This document shows, piece after piece, positions 16,946 through 26,860 of a stretch of 43,066 nucleotides of DNA. Position numbers and translations under genes: made by a program. The stretch lies in NCBI GenBank assembly GCA_902785555.1, contig CACZZB010000010.1, positions 1-43,066 of the forward strand. The letters run 5' to 3'. The DNA is from an uncultured Ruminococcus sp. (GTDB taxonomy: Bacteria > Bacillota > Clostridia > Oscillospirales > Acutalibacteraceae). Each line of letters begins with the position of its first letter. Position 1 is the first letter of the stretch. The notes beneath the pieces are model-generated. The model was not told the DNA's origin and made no database searches. It saw nothing but the letters and a program-made list of their open reading frames with translations.

Positions 16946-18253
16946 ATGAAAGAACTAAAGCTGTTTAATCTTGCCATCCCCATATTTATAGAAACGGCAT
17001 TGTTTATGCTGTTGGGATTTATAGATGTGTTCATACTGAGTCAGTATGATGATTTGGCGGCATCTGCCGTCAATACAGCCAATCAGGCTGTTTCGATAAT
17101 AACTGTCGTATTTACTGTCATTTGCGGTGCGAGCGGTATATTGATATCGCAGTATCTCGGAGCGGATAAAAGAAAAGATGCGTCTCGTATCTCGGCAGCT
17201 GCAATTTCGCTGAATTTTGTTTTCGGAGTTGCAATAAGTTTTATATTTGTATTTTTCGGTGATAATATATTGGGGCTGACAGGTGCAAAGGGAGATTTGA
17301 TGGATCTTGCCTCACAGTATCTTGGTATAGTGGGAGGATTTATCTTTATGCAGGCTGTACTGAGTTCAATGTCGGTTATTATACGGAATCACGGTTTGAC
17401 TAAAATTTCAATGTATGTAACGGTAGGTATGAATATTATAAATCTGATACTTGATATAATATTCGTACAGAGATACGGCGTTTTTGGGGCTGCGGCAGCA
17501 ACTGTCATAAGCAGGATATTGGGTACAGCCGTAATAGGATTCTTTCTTTTTACAAAGATAGAAAAAATATCAATTTTCAAAATGCTTGTACCTTTTCCGA
17601 AAAAAGATATTGAAAATATAATAAAAATAGGAGTGCCGTCCGCACTCGAAACTTTTTTGTATAATCTTTCACAGCTTGTTATCACATCTATTGTACTGAG
17701 ATGTCTTTCGGAAACGGAACTTATTACAAAAACTTATGTTCAGAATATAACGATGTTTTTTTATATATTCGCACTTTCGATAGGACAGGCTTCTCAGATA
17801 ATAACGGGACATTATGTAGGTGCAAAGAAATTTGACGAAGCATATAAACAGGGGCGACAGTCATATTTATATGCCCTTTGTTTTACTATGGCAATGTGCA
17901 TTATCGGTATATTATTAAGATATCGTCTGATAGGTATTTTTACGGATAATGCGGATATAATTGAATTAGGCTCGAATATAATTATCATTAATATCTTATT
18001 GGAATTTGGCAGGACAACGAATTTAGTCGTTATAGCGTGTCTTAAAGGTGCCGGAGATGTATATTTCCCGACAGTATGTGCAATATTTTCAATGTGGCTG
18101 ATAAGCGTTTTGGGGTCATATATATTTGCTGTTTCACTCGGAACGGGAATATACGGCTTATGGATAGGCATATCGGCAGATGAGTGTTTCAGAGGGATTT
18201 TTATGCTGATACGCTGGAAAAGAGGAAAGTGGAAAACCAAAAGGATTGAATAA
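16946..18253 (+). CDS. MATE-family multidrug/toxin exporter
   Basis: 435-residue integral membrane protein with about twelve hydrophobic segments in two similar halves, beginning FNLAIPIFIETALFMLLGFIDVFILSQY. MatE-domain transporters exchange sodium or protons for cationic drugs or metabolites. LGADKRKDASRI after the second segment and VGAKKFDEAYKQGRQ in the second half are the matching repeated loops. It is a single-gene unit with its own promoter and terminator. Substrate unknown. Confidence 0.9.
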   Translation: MKELKLFNLAIPIFIETALFMLLGFIDVFILSQYDDLAASAVNTANQAVSIITVVFTVICGASGILISQYLGADKRKDASRISAAAISLNFVFGVAISFIFVFFGDNILGLTGAKGDLMDLASQYLGIVGGFIFMQAVLSSMSVIIRNHGLTKISMYVTVGMNIINLILDIIFVQRYGVFGAAAATVISRILGTAVIGFFLFTKIEKISIFKMLVPFPKKDIENIIKIGVPSALETFLYNLSQLVITSIVLRCLSETELITKTYVQNITMFFYIFALSIGQASQIITGHYVGAKKFDEAYKQGRQSYLYALCFTMAMCIIGILLRYRLIGIFTDNADIIELGSNIIIINILLEFGRTTNLVVIACLKGAGDVYFPTVCAIFSMWLISVLGSYIFAVSLGTGIYGLWIGISADECFRGIFMLIRWKRGKWKTKRIE

Positions 18254-18257
18254 AAAA

Positions 18258-18309
18258 AACGACCGTACAGTTACAGGGGGGTATCTGATAACTGACAGTC
18301 GTTTTTTTA
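18258..18309 (+). terminator. Terminator of the MATE gene
   Basis: AACGAC (18258-18263) pairs with GTCGTT (18298-18303), and inside it CAGTTA (18268-18273) pairs with TAACTG (18289-18294). A run of seven T ends it. Confidence 0.75.
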
Positions 18310-18427
18310 TGAATATATTATATGCACAAATAAATATTATCATATCAGATAATTACAGTGAGTGGAATAATTTCGATTATTTTTTGGAAAATATATATTA
18401 TCAAACTACTTTTTTTTAAAAAAATAC

Positions 18428-18456
18428 TTGACATTTTGGTGATATAATGGTACTCT
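18428..18456 (+). promoter_or_regulatory. Promoter of the hrcA-grpE-dnaK operon
   Basis: TTGACA at 18428-18433. With a 17-base spacer the -10 is a weak TACTCT (18451-18456). It is placed correctly with respect to the CIRCE element just downstream. The TATAAT at 18443-18448 is too close to act with this -35. Confidence 0.6.
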
Positions 18457-18465
18457 ATAAATAGA

Positions 18466-18492
18466 TTAGCACTCGGATATCGAGAGTGCTAA
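18466..18492. promoter_or_regulatory. CIRCE operator (HrcA binding site)
   Basis: TTAGCACTC (18466-18474), 9 bases, GAGTGCTAA (18484-18492): an exact match to the CIRCE consensus. HrcA, encoded directly downstream, binds this to repress the heat-shock operon. It lies just after the -10, 16 bases before the hrcA start codon. Confidence 0.97.
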
Positions 18493-18508
18493 CAAAGAGG
18501 TGACTTGA

Positions 18509-19537
18509 ATGGAACCGACAACAAGAAAAATGAAAGTTCTTGAAGCGGTCGTCGAGGCATATATTCAAAGCGGTGAACCGGTAGGCTCAAAAGCAGTTTG
18601 TGAAATGCTTGATTTTTCCGTATCATCAGCAACTGTCAGAAACGATATGGCGGAAATAGCCTCTCTCGGACTGATTGAACAAACCCATACTTCTTCGGGC
18701 AGAGTTCCTACCGAACTCGGTTACAGAGTTTATATAGATAAACTGATGAAACCTGTTGAGCTTGAACAAAGAGAAAAGAGTTTTATAAGTGACACACTTT
18801 ATATGAGTGCCAATACTCCCGAAAATCTCCTTGAAACATCAGCCAAACTGCTTTCGGATATAACGGGCTGTGCTGCCATTGCGGCATCACCGACAGGTGA
18901 AAGTGCTGTTATAAGGCGTGTGAGTTTTGTGCAGACGGGAAATTATACGGCACTGGTTGTTATAATCACCTCGACAGGCTCGGTAAAAACAAAGCTGTTC
19001 AGATGTGATTTTCTGATAACACCTCAGCTGATTGAAACATTCGATAATATAATGAACGAAAAACTTGTAAATATGCCCGTTACGGCAGTGACACCGGCAT
19101 TTATGCAGACGACTGCCGTTTCACTCGGAGAAATGTCTATGATAGTTTCAAATATGCTCCTTGCCGTGCATGATGCGGCAAAGGATGCGGCATCAACAGG
19201 CGTTTTTATTAGAGGACAGTCAAATCTTTTTACTATGCCCGAACTTGCTTCGGCAGACGGTAAAAAAGTTATGGAAATGCTCGGACATTCATCTGAACTT
19301 GCAAAAATGCTTTCTGCTGACAGTGACAAGGCAGATGTTCTTATCGGCAGTGAGATGAGGAATCCCGCTTTTGCAAATCTGAGTTTTATCGTTACTCATT
19401 ACAGGGCTTCCGATGGATGTTCGGGAGCGTTGGCACTTATCGGACCGGTCAGGATGAATTATCCGAAAATTATATCAACACTTGAATATGTTACCGAAAC
19501 GGTCGGAATGTTTCTTGGCGAAATGCTGGGATTTTGA
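18509..19537 (+). CDS. hrcA: Heat-inducible transcription repressor HrcA
   Basis: 342 residues. The N-terminal winged helix (about 1-70) contains GEPVGSKAVCEMLDFSVSSATVRNDMAEI, typical of HrcA. The central GAF-like domain and C-terminal dimerisation segment (IGPVRMNYPKIISTLEYV) follow. It represses its own operon via the CIRCE element and depends on the GroEL chaperonin in known species. The ATG follows AAAGAGGTGA. First gene of the operon hrcA-grpE-dnaK. Confidence 0.96.
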   Translation: MEPTTRKMKVLEAVVEAYIQSGEPVGSKAVCEMLDFSVSSATVRNDMAEIASLGLIEQTHTSSGRVPTELGYRVYIDKLMKPVELEQREKSFISDTLYMSANTPENLLETSAKLLSDITGCAAIAASPTGESAVIRRVSFVQTGNYTALVVIITSTGSVKTKLFRCDFLITPQLIETFDNIMNEKLVNMPVTAVTPAFMQTTAVSLGEMSMIVSNMLLAVHDAAKDAASTGVFIRGQSNLFTMPELASADGKKVMEMLGHSSELAKMLSADSDKADVLIGSEMRNPAFANLSFIVTHYRASDGCSGALALIGPVRMNYPKIISTLEYVTETVGMFLGEMLGF

Positions 19538-19564
19538 ACGGTTCGGTGAAAGGAGAGAAATGTA

Positions 19565-20086
19565 TTGGCTCAGAACGATAAAGAAAAAATAGAGCAGGAA
19601 GAAAATGAAATTGAAGAAGTCGTCAATGAAACGGCTGAAACCGAAACAGAATCCGATAAACTCAAAAAAGAACTTGAAAATCAAAAAGATCAGTTTTTAA
19701 GGCTTGCAGCCGAATATGACAACTACCGCAAGCGTACTGAAAAAGAAAAACTCGCAACCTATGAAAACGCCGTTGCTGCAACGGTAGAGGCTCTTTTGCC
19801 TGTTGCGGACAATTTTGCCCTTGCAATGGCTTCAAGTGCAGATGTTTCGGATGATTTCAGAAAAGGTCTTGACATGATAGCAAAACAGTTTCAAGTGGCT
19901 TTTGAGAAACTCAATGTTGAATCATTCGGTGAAAGAGGGGAAAAATTTGACCCCGAACTTCACAACGCTATTGCCCGTACAGATGACAGTGAGCTTGAAG
20001 AAGACTGTATAGCACTTGTCTATCAGAAGGGCTATAAGATAGGTGACAGGATAATCCGTCACGCTATGGTACAGATAACCAATTAA
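19565..20086 (+). CDS. grpE: Nucleotide exchange factor GrpE
   Basis: 173 residues. An acidic Glu-rich N-terminus is followed by the long coiled coil (about 35-90, with FLRLAAEYDNYRKRTEKEK) and the C-terminal beta domain (FDPELHNAIARTDDSE). It releases ADP from DnaK. The start is TTG at 19565, 9 bases after GGAG; a nearby ATG is out of frame. Lies between hrcA and dnaK as in many Firmicutes. Confidence 0.95.
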   Translation: MAQNDKEKIEQEENEIEEVVNETAETETESDKLKKELENQKDQFLRLAAEYDNYRKRTEKEKLATYENAVAATVEALLPVADNFALAMASSADVSDDFRKGLDMIAKQFQVAFEKLNVESFGERGEKFDPELHNAIARTDDSELEEDCIALVYQKGYKIGDRIIRHAMVQITN

Positions 20087-20142
20087 TATAATTAATAATT
20101 AAAGTGTACAGAAGTACATGATGAATTTGGAGGTAATTTATT

Positions 20143-21966
20143 ATGGCAAAGACAATCGGTATTGACCTTGGTACAACTAACTCTTGTGTGGCAGTTATTG
20201 AAGGCGGTGAGCCTGTAGTTATCGCAAATGCGGAGGGTGCAAGAACAACTCCTTCTGTTGTTGCATTTGCAAAGAACGGTGAAAGACTTGTAGGTCAGGT
20301 CGCAAAACGTCAGGCTGTTTCCAACCCCGACCATACAATAGCTTCTATCAAGAGAAAAATGGGTTCTTCATACAAAGTAAATATCAACGGCAAGGATTAT
20401 ACACCTCAGGAAATTTCCGCTATGATTCTCGGAAAACTCAAAAAAGATGCGGAAGCATATCTCGGTGAAACAGTAACTCAGGCTGTTATTACAGTTCCGG
20501 CTTATTTCACGGATGCTCAGCGTCAGGCTACAAAGGATGCAGGCAAAATTGCAGGTCTTGATGTAAAGAGAATCATCAACGAGCCGACAGCTGCCGCTCT
20601 TTCATACGGTGTTGACAAAGAGAATGACCAGAAAGTTATGGTCTATGACCTCGGCGGCGGTACATTCGACGTATCTATAATCGAAATGGGTGACGGTGTT
20701 CAGGAAGTTCTTGCAACAGCAGGTAACAACCATCTCGGCGGCGATGACTTCGACCAGAAAATAATCGACTGGCTCGTTCAGAGCTTCAGAAATGATACAG
20801 GCATTGACCTTTCAGGTGACAAGACAGCTATGCAGCGTCTTAAAGATGAAGCAGAAAAGGCTAAAATAGAGCTTTCGGGCATTACAACAGCTGCTATAAA
20901 CATTCCGTTCATCACAGCTGACGCAACAGGTCCGAAACACCTTGACTATACTCTTACAAGAGCTAAATTCAACGAACTTACAGCCGACCTCGTTGAAAAG
21001 ACAATGGGTCCTGTCCGTCAGGCTCTCAAGGATTCAGGTCTTTCTATCGGTGAAATAGACAAAGTCCTCATGGTAGGCGGTTCTTCAAGAATACCCGCTG
21101 TTCAGGAGGCTGTAAAGGCACTTATCGGCAAAGACCCGTTCAAGGGTATAAATCCCGATGAATGTGTTGCTATCGGTGCAGCTATTCAGGGCGGTGTCCT
21201 TCAGGGTGATGTTCAGGGACTTCTTCTCCTTGATGTAACTCCCCTTTCACTCGGTGTTGAAACACAGGGTGGTGTTATGACAAAGATAATCGAAAGAAAT
21301 ACGACTATCCCGACCAAAAAGAGTCAGATATTCTCAACAGCCGTTGATAATCAGACACAGGTTGAAGTCAACGTTCTTCAGGGTGAGCGTGAGTTTGCAA
21401 GAGATAACAAGCAGCTCGGTCTGTTCAAACTTGATGGTATTCTTCCCGCAATGCGTGGTGTTCCGCAGATTGAAGTTACATTTGATATAGATGCAAACGG
21501 TATCGTAAACGTATCCGCAAAAGACCTCGGCACAGGCAAGGAACAGCATATCACTATCACTTCAAATACAAACATGAGCAAAGACGATATCGAAAAAGCT
21601 ATCCGTGATGCAGAACAGTATGCGGCAGAAGATAAAAAGCGTCGTGAAGAAGTTGACAGAAAAAATGATGCCGAAAATCTTGTATATGCAGTTGAAAAGC
21701 TCATTTCAGAAAACGGTGACCATATTTCTTCCGAGGATAAGGACGAGCTCCAGCAGAAGGTTGCAAGCGTAAAATCCGCTCTTGCACAGAATAACATGGA
21801 CATGATACAGTCAACAAAGGATGACCTCCAGAAAAAAATGTATGCTGTATCGGAAAAACTCTATCAGGATGCAGCCGCACAGGGTGCTGCACAGCAGCAG
21901 GCTCCCCAGAGTGACAACGGTGTATACGAAGCCAACTACACCGAAGTTGACGATAACAACCAGTAA
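20143..21966 (+). CDS. dnaK: Chaperone protein DnaK (Hsp70)
   Basis: 607 residues. The ATPase domain begins [16 protein letters not shown] and contains [11 protein letters not shown] and the phosphate-binding VGGSSRIP. The linker [16 protein letters not shown] segment appears as [15 protein letters not shown], then the substrate-binding domain and a helical lid ending in a Gln/Ala-rich tail. Like other Gram-positive forms it lacks the roughly 24-residue insertion in the first quarter seen in proteobacterial DnaK. The gene has strong C-ending codon bias. Ribosome binding site GGAGG before ATG 20143. Confidence 0.97.
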   Translation: MAKTIGIDLGTTNSCVAVIEGGEPVVIANAEGARTTPSVVAFAKNGERLVGQVAKRQAVSNPDHTIASIKRKMGSSYKVNINGKDYTPQEISAMILGKLKKDAEAYLGETVTQAVITVPAYFTDAQRQATKDAGKIAGLDVKRIINEPTAAALSYGVDKENDQKVMVYDLGGGTFDVSIIEMGDGVQEVLATAGNNHLGGDDFDQKIIDWLVQSFRNDTGIDLSGDKTAMQRLKDEAEKAKIELSGITTAAINIPFITADATGPKHLDYTLTRAKFNELTADLVEKTMGPVRQALKDSGLSIGEIDKVLMVGGSSRIPAVQEAVKALIGKDPFKGINPDECVAIGAAIQGGVLQGDVQGLLLLDVTPLSLGVETQGGVMTKIIERNTTIPTKKSQIFSTAVDNQTQVEVNVLQGEREFARDNKQLGLFKLDGILPAMRGVPQIEVTFDIDANGIVNVSAKDLGTGKEQHITITSNTNMSKDDIEKAIRDAEQYAAEDKKRREEVDRKNDAENLVYAVEKLISENGDHISSEDKDELQQKVASVKSALAQNNMDMIQSTKDDLQKKMYAVSEKLYQDAAAQGAAQQQAPQSDNGVYEANYTEVDDNNQ

Positions 21967-21998
21967 TTTCTTAAAATAAACATTCTTTAAAAAAATAT

Positions 21999-22035
21999 GG
22001 GAAAGCCTGTGTAAATACCGGGTTTTCCCTTTTTT
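21999..22035 (+). terminator. Terminator after dnaK
   Basis: GGGAAA (21999-22004) pairs with TTTCCC (22024-22029), with partial pairing inside (GCC..GGT), followed by six T. It separates dnaK from dnaJ transcription. Confidence 0.7.
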
Positions 22036-22046
22036 CCAATTTATTC

Positions 22047-22075
22047 TTGCAAATTTTGTGATAATGTATTATTAT
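22047..22075 (+). promoter_or_regulatory. Separate promoter of dnaJ
   Basis: TTGCAA (22047-22052), 17-base spacer, TATTAT (22070-22075). No CIRCE half-sites are visible nearby, so dnaJ can be made independently of HrcA control. Confidence 0.65.
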
Positions 22076-22125
22076 TTAAATAAGCAGAAATTAATTATTA
22101 ATTGTTTTGTTTTGGGGGAATTTAT

Positions 22126-23274
22126 ATGGCAGATAAAAGAGATTATTATGAAGTGCTTGGGGTGCAGAAAGGTGTTTCGGATGATGAACTGAAAAAGGCG
22201 TTCAGAAAACAGGCTAAGCAGTATCATCCCGACCTTCATCCGAACGATAAAGAGGCAGAGGCAAAGTTCAAAGAAGTGAACGAGGCTTATGAAGTCCTTT
22301 CCGACAAGGAAAAACGTGCAAGATATGACAGATTCGGCTTTGCAGGCGTTGACCCGAATTACGGTGCAGGTTCAACAGCCTACGGCGGAGGAAATCCTTT
22401 CAGTCAGGATATCGACCTTAACGATATTTTCAACAGCTTTTTCGGAGGTTTCGGAGGAAGCAGTGCAAGTCGAAACAAGAATGCTCCGAGAAAAGGCTCT
22501 GATGTCGAAACATCTGTTACAATATCATTTGAAGAAGCCGCAAAAGGCTGTAAAAAAGAAATACAGTATGAGATTGTCGATACTTGTAAAGAGTGTAACG
22601 GAACGGGTGCCGAAAGCGGTGCAAATATGAAAACCTGTCCGGCTTGTAACGGCAAGGGTCAGGTAACTGTCAGCAAGAGAACTCCTTTTGGTGTCGTGCA
22701 GACCTCTCAGACCTGTGACAGATGCCGTGGCAAGGGCAAGATCATTGAAAAGCCCTGTAAAAAATGTTCCGGTGCGGGCAGAATAAGAACTACAAAGACC
22801 GTAAATGTAACAGTTCCGGCAGGTATCGGTCAGGATCAGATACTTAATGTCAGCGGTCACGGCAACAGCGGTTATAACGGAGGTCCTTCGGGCGATCTTC
22901 ATGTTTATATAAATGTGAAAAGACATGAGATATTCGAGCGTAAGGGTGACGATGTATGGTGCGAGATACCTCTTACATTTACACAGGCGGCTCTCGGTCA
23001 TGAAGTCACAGTTCCGACTCTTGACGGAAAAGTAAGCTATACCGTTCATGCAGGCACTCAGCCGAATGATGTCTTTAAACTCAAAGGCAAGGGTATACAG
23101 CACCTCAACGGCAAGGGCAGAGGTGACCAGTATGTCAAAGTGACTATTGAAGTTCCACGCAATCTCAATAATGAACAAAGAAAGGCTTTGCAGAATTTCG
23201 ATTCGCTCTGTCAGTCGTCCAACTATCAGAAAAGCACAAGTTTCTTTGAAAAAGTCAAGAAACTCTTTAATTGA
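22126..23274 (+). CDS. dnaJ: Chaperone protein DnaJ (Hsp40)
   Basis: 382 residues from ATG 22126 ([13 protein letters not shown]), preceded by GGGGGA; an in-frame upstream codon would add eight residues but would put the ribosome binding site inside the gene. The J domain (about 1-70) has the HPD motif in QYHPDLHP. A Gly/Phe-rich linker follows. Four zinc-finger repeats ([32 protein letters not shown]) precede the C-terminal substrate-binding domains. Activates DnaK ATPase and delivers unfolded clients. Confidence 0.96.
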   Translation: MADKRDYYEVLGVQKGVSDDELKKAFRKQAKQYHPDLHPNDKEAEAKFKEVNEAYEVLSDKEKRARYDRFGFAGVDPNYGAGSTAYGGGNPFSQDIDLNDIFNSFFGGFGGSSASRNKNAPRKGSDVETSVTISFEEAAKGCKKEIQYEIVDTCKECNGTGAESGANMKTCPACNGKGQVTVSKRTPFGVVQTSQTCDRCRGKGKIIEKPCKKCSGAGRIRTTKTVNVTVPAGIGQDQILNVSGHGNSGYNGGPSGDLHVYINVKRHEIFERKGDDVWCEIPLTFTQAALGHEVTVPTLDGKVSYTVHAGTQPNDVFKLKGKGIQHLNGKGRGDQYVKVTIEVPRNLNNEQRKALQNFDSLCQSSNYQKSTSFFEKVKKLFN

Positions 23275-23285
23275 TATATTTTTTA

Positions 23286-23319
23286 GGGATAATGCCATTT
23301 TGGGCGTTATCCCTTTTTT
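23286..23319 (+). terminator. Terminator after dnaJ
   Basis: GGGATAATGCC (23286-23296) pairs with 23303-23313 with one wobble, a 6-base loop, then six T. Confidence 0.85.
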
Positions 23320-23340
23320 GAACGAATTTGACATAAAATG

Positions 23341-23369
23341 TTGATTATTGCAAAAATATTTGTTATAAT
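23341..23369 (+). promoter_or_regulatory. Promoter of the polyphosphate kinase gene
   Basis: TTGATT (23341-23346), 17-base spacer, TATAAT (23364-23369). Confidence 0.75.
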
Positions 23370-23426
23370 ATTATATTAACATGACAGTCTTTGGAATATA
23401 TTTTTTTAAAGAAAGGTTGATATGTC

Positions 23427-25652
23427 TTGGGCGAAAAAAAGAAGGATGATGAAAAATCCAAAAAAGTTTCAAAGAAATCAAAATCTGATTCAAAGTCATC
23501 TCCTAAAACGGCTAAATTATGCTCCGCTCCCGAATTCCCGTATCTCAACAGGGAACTGAGCTGGATGGATTTTAACAGCCGTGTTCTTGAGGAGGCTTTT
23601 GAAAAGGAAAATCCTGTGTTTGAAAGAGTGAAATTTCTTGCTATAACAGAATCGAATTTAGATGAATTTTTTATGGTAAGAGTTGCGGGAGTTATGGACA
23701 GGATGCACTCAAAGCCTAATGATAAAGATGCTTCGGGAATGACTCCCGTTCAGCAGTTTGAAAAACTTACAGCGAAAATAAGGGAATTTGTCAAAAAACA
23801 ATATTCATGTCTTCACCGTTCAATTATTCCCGCACTAAAAAAATGCAAGCTGAAATTCCTGAAAATAAAGGAACTCGGCAAGTCACAGAAACAGATAATT
23901 GATGAATATTTTGATAAGTTTATATTTCCCGTACTGACTCCCCTTGCAGTCGATACATCAAGACCGTTTCCGCTTCTTGCAAACAGAAGTCTTAATATTG
24001 CGGTAAGGCTCATAGACAATAATGGCGAGGATATATTTGCGGTAGTACAGGTTCCGTCTATCCTTCCGAGATTTATCGAAGTACCGTCAGATTCAGGCAG
24101 ACACTTTGTAATGCTTGAGGATATCATAATAAGCAGGCTTTCGGAACTTTTTGAGCTGTATGAGATACAGGCTTACTGTCCTTTCAGGATAACAAGGGAT
24201 TCCGACCTTGATATTGATGAAGATGCAGATGATTTGCTGGTCGAGATAGAACATTCTCTCAAAAAGCGTCAGAGGGGTGACCCTGTACGACTTGAAATAA
24301 TTTCAAAATGCGATGAAGCACTAAAAAAATTCCTTATAGATATGCTTGAAGTTGAAGACGAGATAATACATGAGGTTTCGGGACCTCTTGACCTGACTTT
24401 CCTGTCGAAATTTGCAGGCATAGACAATGTTTCGGATGAACTGAGATTCAAGCCGATAACACCTGTCAATCCTCCGGCTGATTTCTACGGGTATGATGAC
24501 ATATTCGAGGCTATAAGGGAAAAGGACAGAATGGTACATCATCCCTATGAAAGCTTTGAATCTGTCATAAAGTTTATAAATCAGGCGGCAAACGACAAAG
24601 ATGTTCTTGCAATAAAACAGACCCTTTACAGAGTCAGCGGAAATTCTCCGATAATAGCGGCTCTTATCAAAGCGGCTGAAAACGGTAAACAAGTTACGGT
24701 ATTGGTCGAACTCAAAGCGAGATTTGACGAGGAAAACAATATCGGCTGGGCGAAAAAGCTCGAAAAAGCAGGCTGTCATGTAATATACGGTCTTGCGGGA
24801 CTGAAAACACACTGTAAGATAGTTCTTGTGGTACGACGTGAACAGGACAGCATAAGACGCTATCTGCACATGGGTACGGGCAATTACAATGATATCACCG
24901 CCCGTTTCTATACGGATATAGGAATGTTCACCTGTGATGAAAAGTTCGGTGAAGATGCTTCATCTCTCTTTAATGTCATTACAGGTTATTCGACACCGCC
25001 CGTATATAATAAAATGAAAGTAGCTCCGACAGGATTAAGGGCATTTTTTGAGGAAATGATAAAAAATGAAACGGAAAATGCCCAAAAAGGCTTGCCTTCG
25101 GGTATCACGGCAAAGATAAATTCACTCGTTGACCCCGATATCATAAGACTGCTTTATCAGGCATCACAGGCAGGTGTAAAAATTACGCTGATAGTCCGTG
25201 GAATATGCTGTTTAGTGCCGAATATCAAGGGCATAAGCGAAAATATCGAAGTAAGGAGCATAGTCGGACAGCTTCTTGAACACAGCCGTATATTCATATT
25301 TGAAAATGCGGGACAGCCTAAAATATATATGGGCTCGGCAGACTGGATGCAGAGAAATCTTGACAAGAGAGTTGAGCTTGTTTTTCCGATAGAAGACCCC
25401 GATTTGATAAAGCGTTCCTTCAATATCATAGATACACTCAAAAGGGATGTTCTCAATACAAGGATACAGAAGAATGACACAACGTATGAACTCCTTGACA
25501 GACGTGGCAAAAAAATACACAATTCTCAGCAGGAATTTTCCGATATGGCTAAAAAAGCCCTTTCTTCAAAAAAGACCACAGTTGACGAAGAAAGACAGTT
25601 CATTCCTCTTACAAGCGAAAATTTCAAGAAAAATTATGATGAAAATTTATGA
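23427..25652 (+). CDS. ppk: Polyphosphate kinase 1
   Basis: 741 residues. Polymerises the gamma phosphate of ATP into inorganic polyphosphate, reversibly. A Lys/Ser-rich N-terminal extension (about 1-30) precedes the N domain (YLNRELSWMDFNSRVLEEA), head domain and two phospholipase-D-like C domains. The autophosphorylated histidine is H462 in GLKTHCK, and RRYLHMGTGNYND binds phosphate. The start is TTG at 23427, 10 bases after GAAAGG; the overlapping ATG at 23422 is out of frame. The lysine-rich extension is longer than in typical PPK1. Confidence 0.94.
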   Translation: MGEKKKDDEKSKKVSKKSKSDSKSSPKTAKLCSAPEFPYLNRELSWMDFNSRVLEEAFEKENPVFERVKFLAITESNLDEFFMVRVAGVMDRMHSKPNDKDASGMTPVQQFEKLTAKIREFVKKQYSCLHRSIIPALKKCKLKFLKIKELGKSQKQIIDEYFDKFIFPVLTPLAVDTSRPFPLLANRSLNIAVRLIDNNGEDIFAVVQVPSILPRFIEVPSDSGRHFVMLEDIIISRLSELFELYEIQAYCPFRITRDSDLDIDEDADDLLVEIEHSLKKRQRGDPVRLEIISKCDEALKKFLIDMLEVEDEIIHEVSGPLDLTFLSKFAGIDNVSDELRFKPITPVNPPADFYGYDDIFEAIREKDRMVHHPYESFESVIKFINQAANDKDVLAIKQTLYRVSGNSPIIAALIKAAENGKQVTVLVELKARFDEENNIGWAKKLEKAGCHVIYGLAGLKTHCKIVLVVRREQDSIRRYLHMGTGNYNDITARFYTDIGMFTCDEKFGEDASSLFNVITGYSTPPVYNKMKVAPTGLRAFFEEMIKNETENAQKGLPSGITAKINSLVDPDIIRLLYQASQAGVKITLIVRGICCLVPNIKGISENIEVRSIVGQLLEHSRIFIFENAGQPKIYMGSADWMQRNLDKRVELVFPIEDPDLIKRSFNIIDTLKRDVLNTRIQKNDTTYELLDRRGKKIHNSQQEFSDMAKKALSSKKTTVDEERQFIPLTSENFKKNYDENL

Positions 25653-25741
25653 CAGTTTTTTTCAATATTCTATTGTAAATTTATTGAAAATGGTGTAAAA
25701 TTGTCATTGGATATATTATACAGTAAAGGAGTGCAGACAAA

Positions 25742-26824
25742 TTGAAAAGAGTTGGAATACTTACAAGCGGCGGTGACTGTCAGGGACTGAACTCGGCTAT
25801 AAGAGGTCTTGCCAAGGGCTTGTACGAGCATTACGGCAATCAGGTCGAAATTTACGGAATAATTGACGGTTACAGGGGTCTTATCGAGGGTGAATACCGA
25901 CTTATGAAACCCGAAGATTTTTCCGGTATCCTTACAGTGGGCGGTACTATACTCGGAACTTCAAGACAGCCGTTCAAACTCATGCGTGTAATTGATGATG
26001 AAACAAGCGTAGATAAAGTTGCCGAAATGAAGAAGCACTACAATGAAATGAAGCTGGATTGTCTTGTGGTACTTGGCGGAAACGGTACACATAAAAGTGC
26101 GAATATGCTTTCCGAAGAAGGCTTGAATGTTGTCAGTATGCCCAAGACTATCGACAATGATATATGGGGAACTGATGTTACATTCGGTTTTCAGAGTGCC
26201 GTTGATATAGCTACAAATGTAATCGACTGCATACACACCACAGCTACTTCACACGGACGTGTATTCATAGTTGAGTGTATGGGTCATAAAGCAGGCTGGC
26301 TGACACTTTATGCAGGTGTTGCAGGCGGTGCGGATGTAATACTTATCCCTGAGATACCGTATAAAATAAAGAATGTCATCAACTGTATCAAGAAGCGTAC
26401 AAAAGAGGGAAAGACCTTTTCTATCCTTGCAGTAGCAGAGGGTGCTATTGAAGAAGATATAGCAAAGCTCCCCAAGAAAAAGAGAAAAGAAGCTATGGCA
26501 AATCTTATGTACCCGTCAATTTCATATAAGATAGCTCATGAAATAGAAGAAGCAACAGGTCAGGAAACCCGTGTCACAGTTCCGGGACATTTCCAGAGAG
26601 GCGGAAGTCCCGATGCTTACGACAGATTTATCACAACACGTTTCGGTGCAGCGGCAGCACAGTTTATTATTGACGAAAAATACGGATATATGACAGGCAT
26701 GGTAAATAATGAGATAGTTCCCGTACCGCTTAAAGAGGTTGCAGGAAAACTCAAGGAAGTTCCCGTTGACAGCCCTGTTATAAAATCAGCTAAAAGCATT
26801 GGCATAAGCTTCGGTGACGAATAA
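25742..26824 (+). CDS. pfkA: 6-phosphofructokinase (ATP- or PPi-using)
   Basis: 360 residues, a glycolytic enzyme making fructose 1,6-bisphosphate. GILTSGGDCQGLN binds the phosphoryl donor, GGNGT (112-116) and PKTIDND (134-140, catalytic base D138) line the active site, and ECMGHKAGWL and GHFQRGG bind the sugar. In E. coli PfkA the donor-determining residues are Gly104 and Gly124. Here the matching residues are G115 (ATP-type) and K135 (typical of PPi enzymes), while the Asp before Gly104 is Asn (N114). This fits the mixed-substrate group III family. Start is TTG, preceded by AAAGGAG. Confidence 0.9.
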   Translation: MKRVGILTSGGDCQGLNSAIRGLAKGLYEHYGNQVEIYGIIDGYRGLIEGEYRLMKPEDFSGILTVGGTILGTSRQPFKLMRVIDDETSVDKVAEMKKHYNEMKLDCLVVLGGNGTHKSANMLSEEGLNVVSMPKTIDNDIWGTDVTFGFQSAVDIATNVIDCIHTTATSHGRVFIVECMGHKAGWLTLYAGVAGGADVILIPEIPYKIKNVINCIKKRTKEGKTFSILAVAEGAIEEDIAKLPKKKRKEAMANLMYPSISYKIAHEIEEATGQETRVTVPGHFQRGGSPDAYDRFITTRFGAAAAQFIIDEKYGYMTGMVNNEIVPVPLKEVAGKLKEVPVDSPVIKSAKSIGISFGDE

Positions 26825-26831
26825 AAATATA

Positions 26832-26860
26832 TTGCCAAGATAAAAAAAATCGTGTATAAT
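26832..26860 (+). promoter_or_regulatory. Promoter of the PH-domain gene
   Basis: TTGCCA (26832-26837), 17-base spacer, TATAAT (26855-26860). Confidence 0.7.

Noticed and set aside
18443..18448. TATAAT as the -10 of the hrcA promoter
   Set aside because: It is only 9 bases after the TTGACA. Spacing for sigma-A requires about 17; the -10 there is the weaker TACTCT, which also fits the CIRCE position better.
22102..22125. Upstream in-frame start for dnaJ
   Set aside because: It would put the GGGGGA ribosome binding site inside the coding sequence; DnaJ proteins begin at the MADKRDYY position.
22525..23334. A 269-codon minus-strand frame opposite dnaJ
   Set aside because: Shadow frame rich in Ser/Thr/Phe codons created by dnaJ codon usage; the dnaJ product is unambiguous.
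24321..24869. A 182-codon minus-strand frame opposite ppk
   Set aside because: Shadow of the ppk coding sequence; its translation has no family resemblance.
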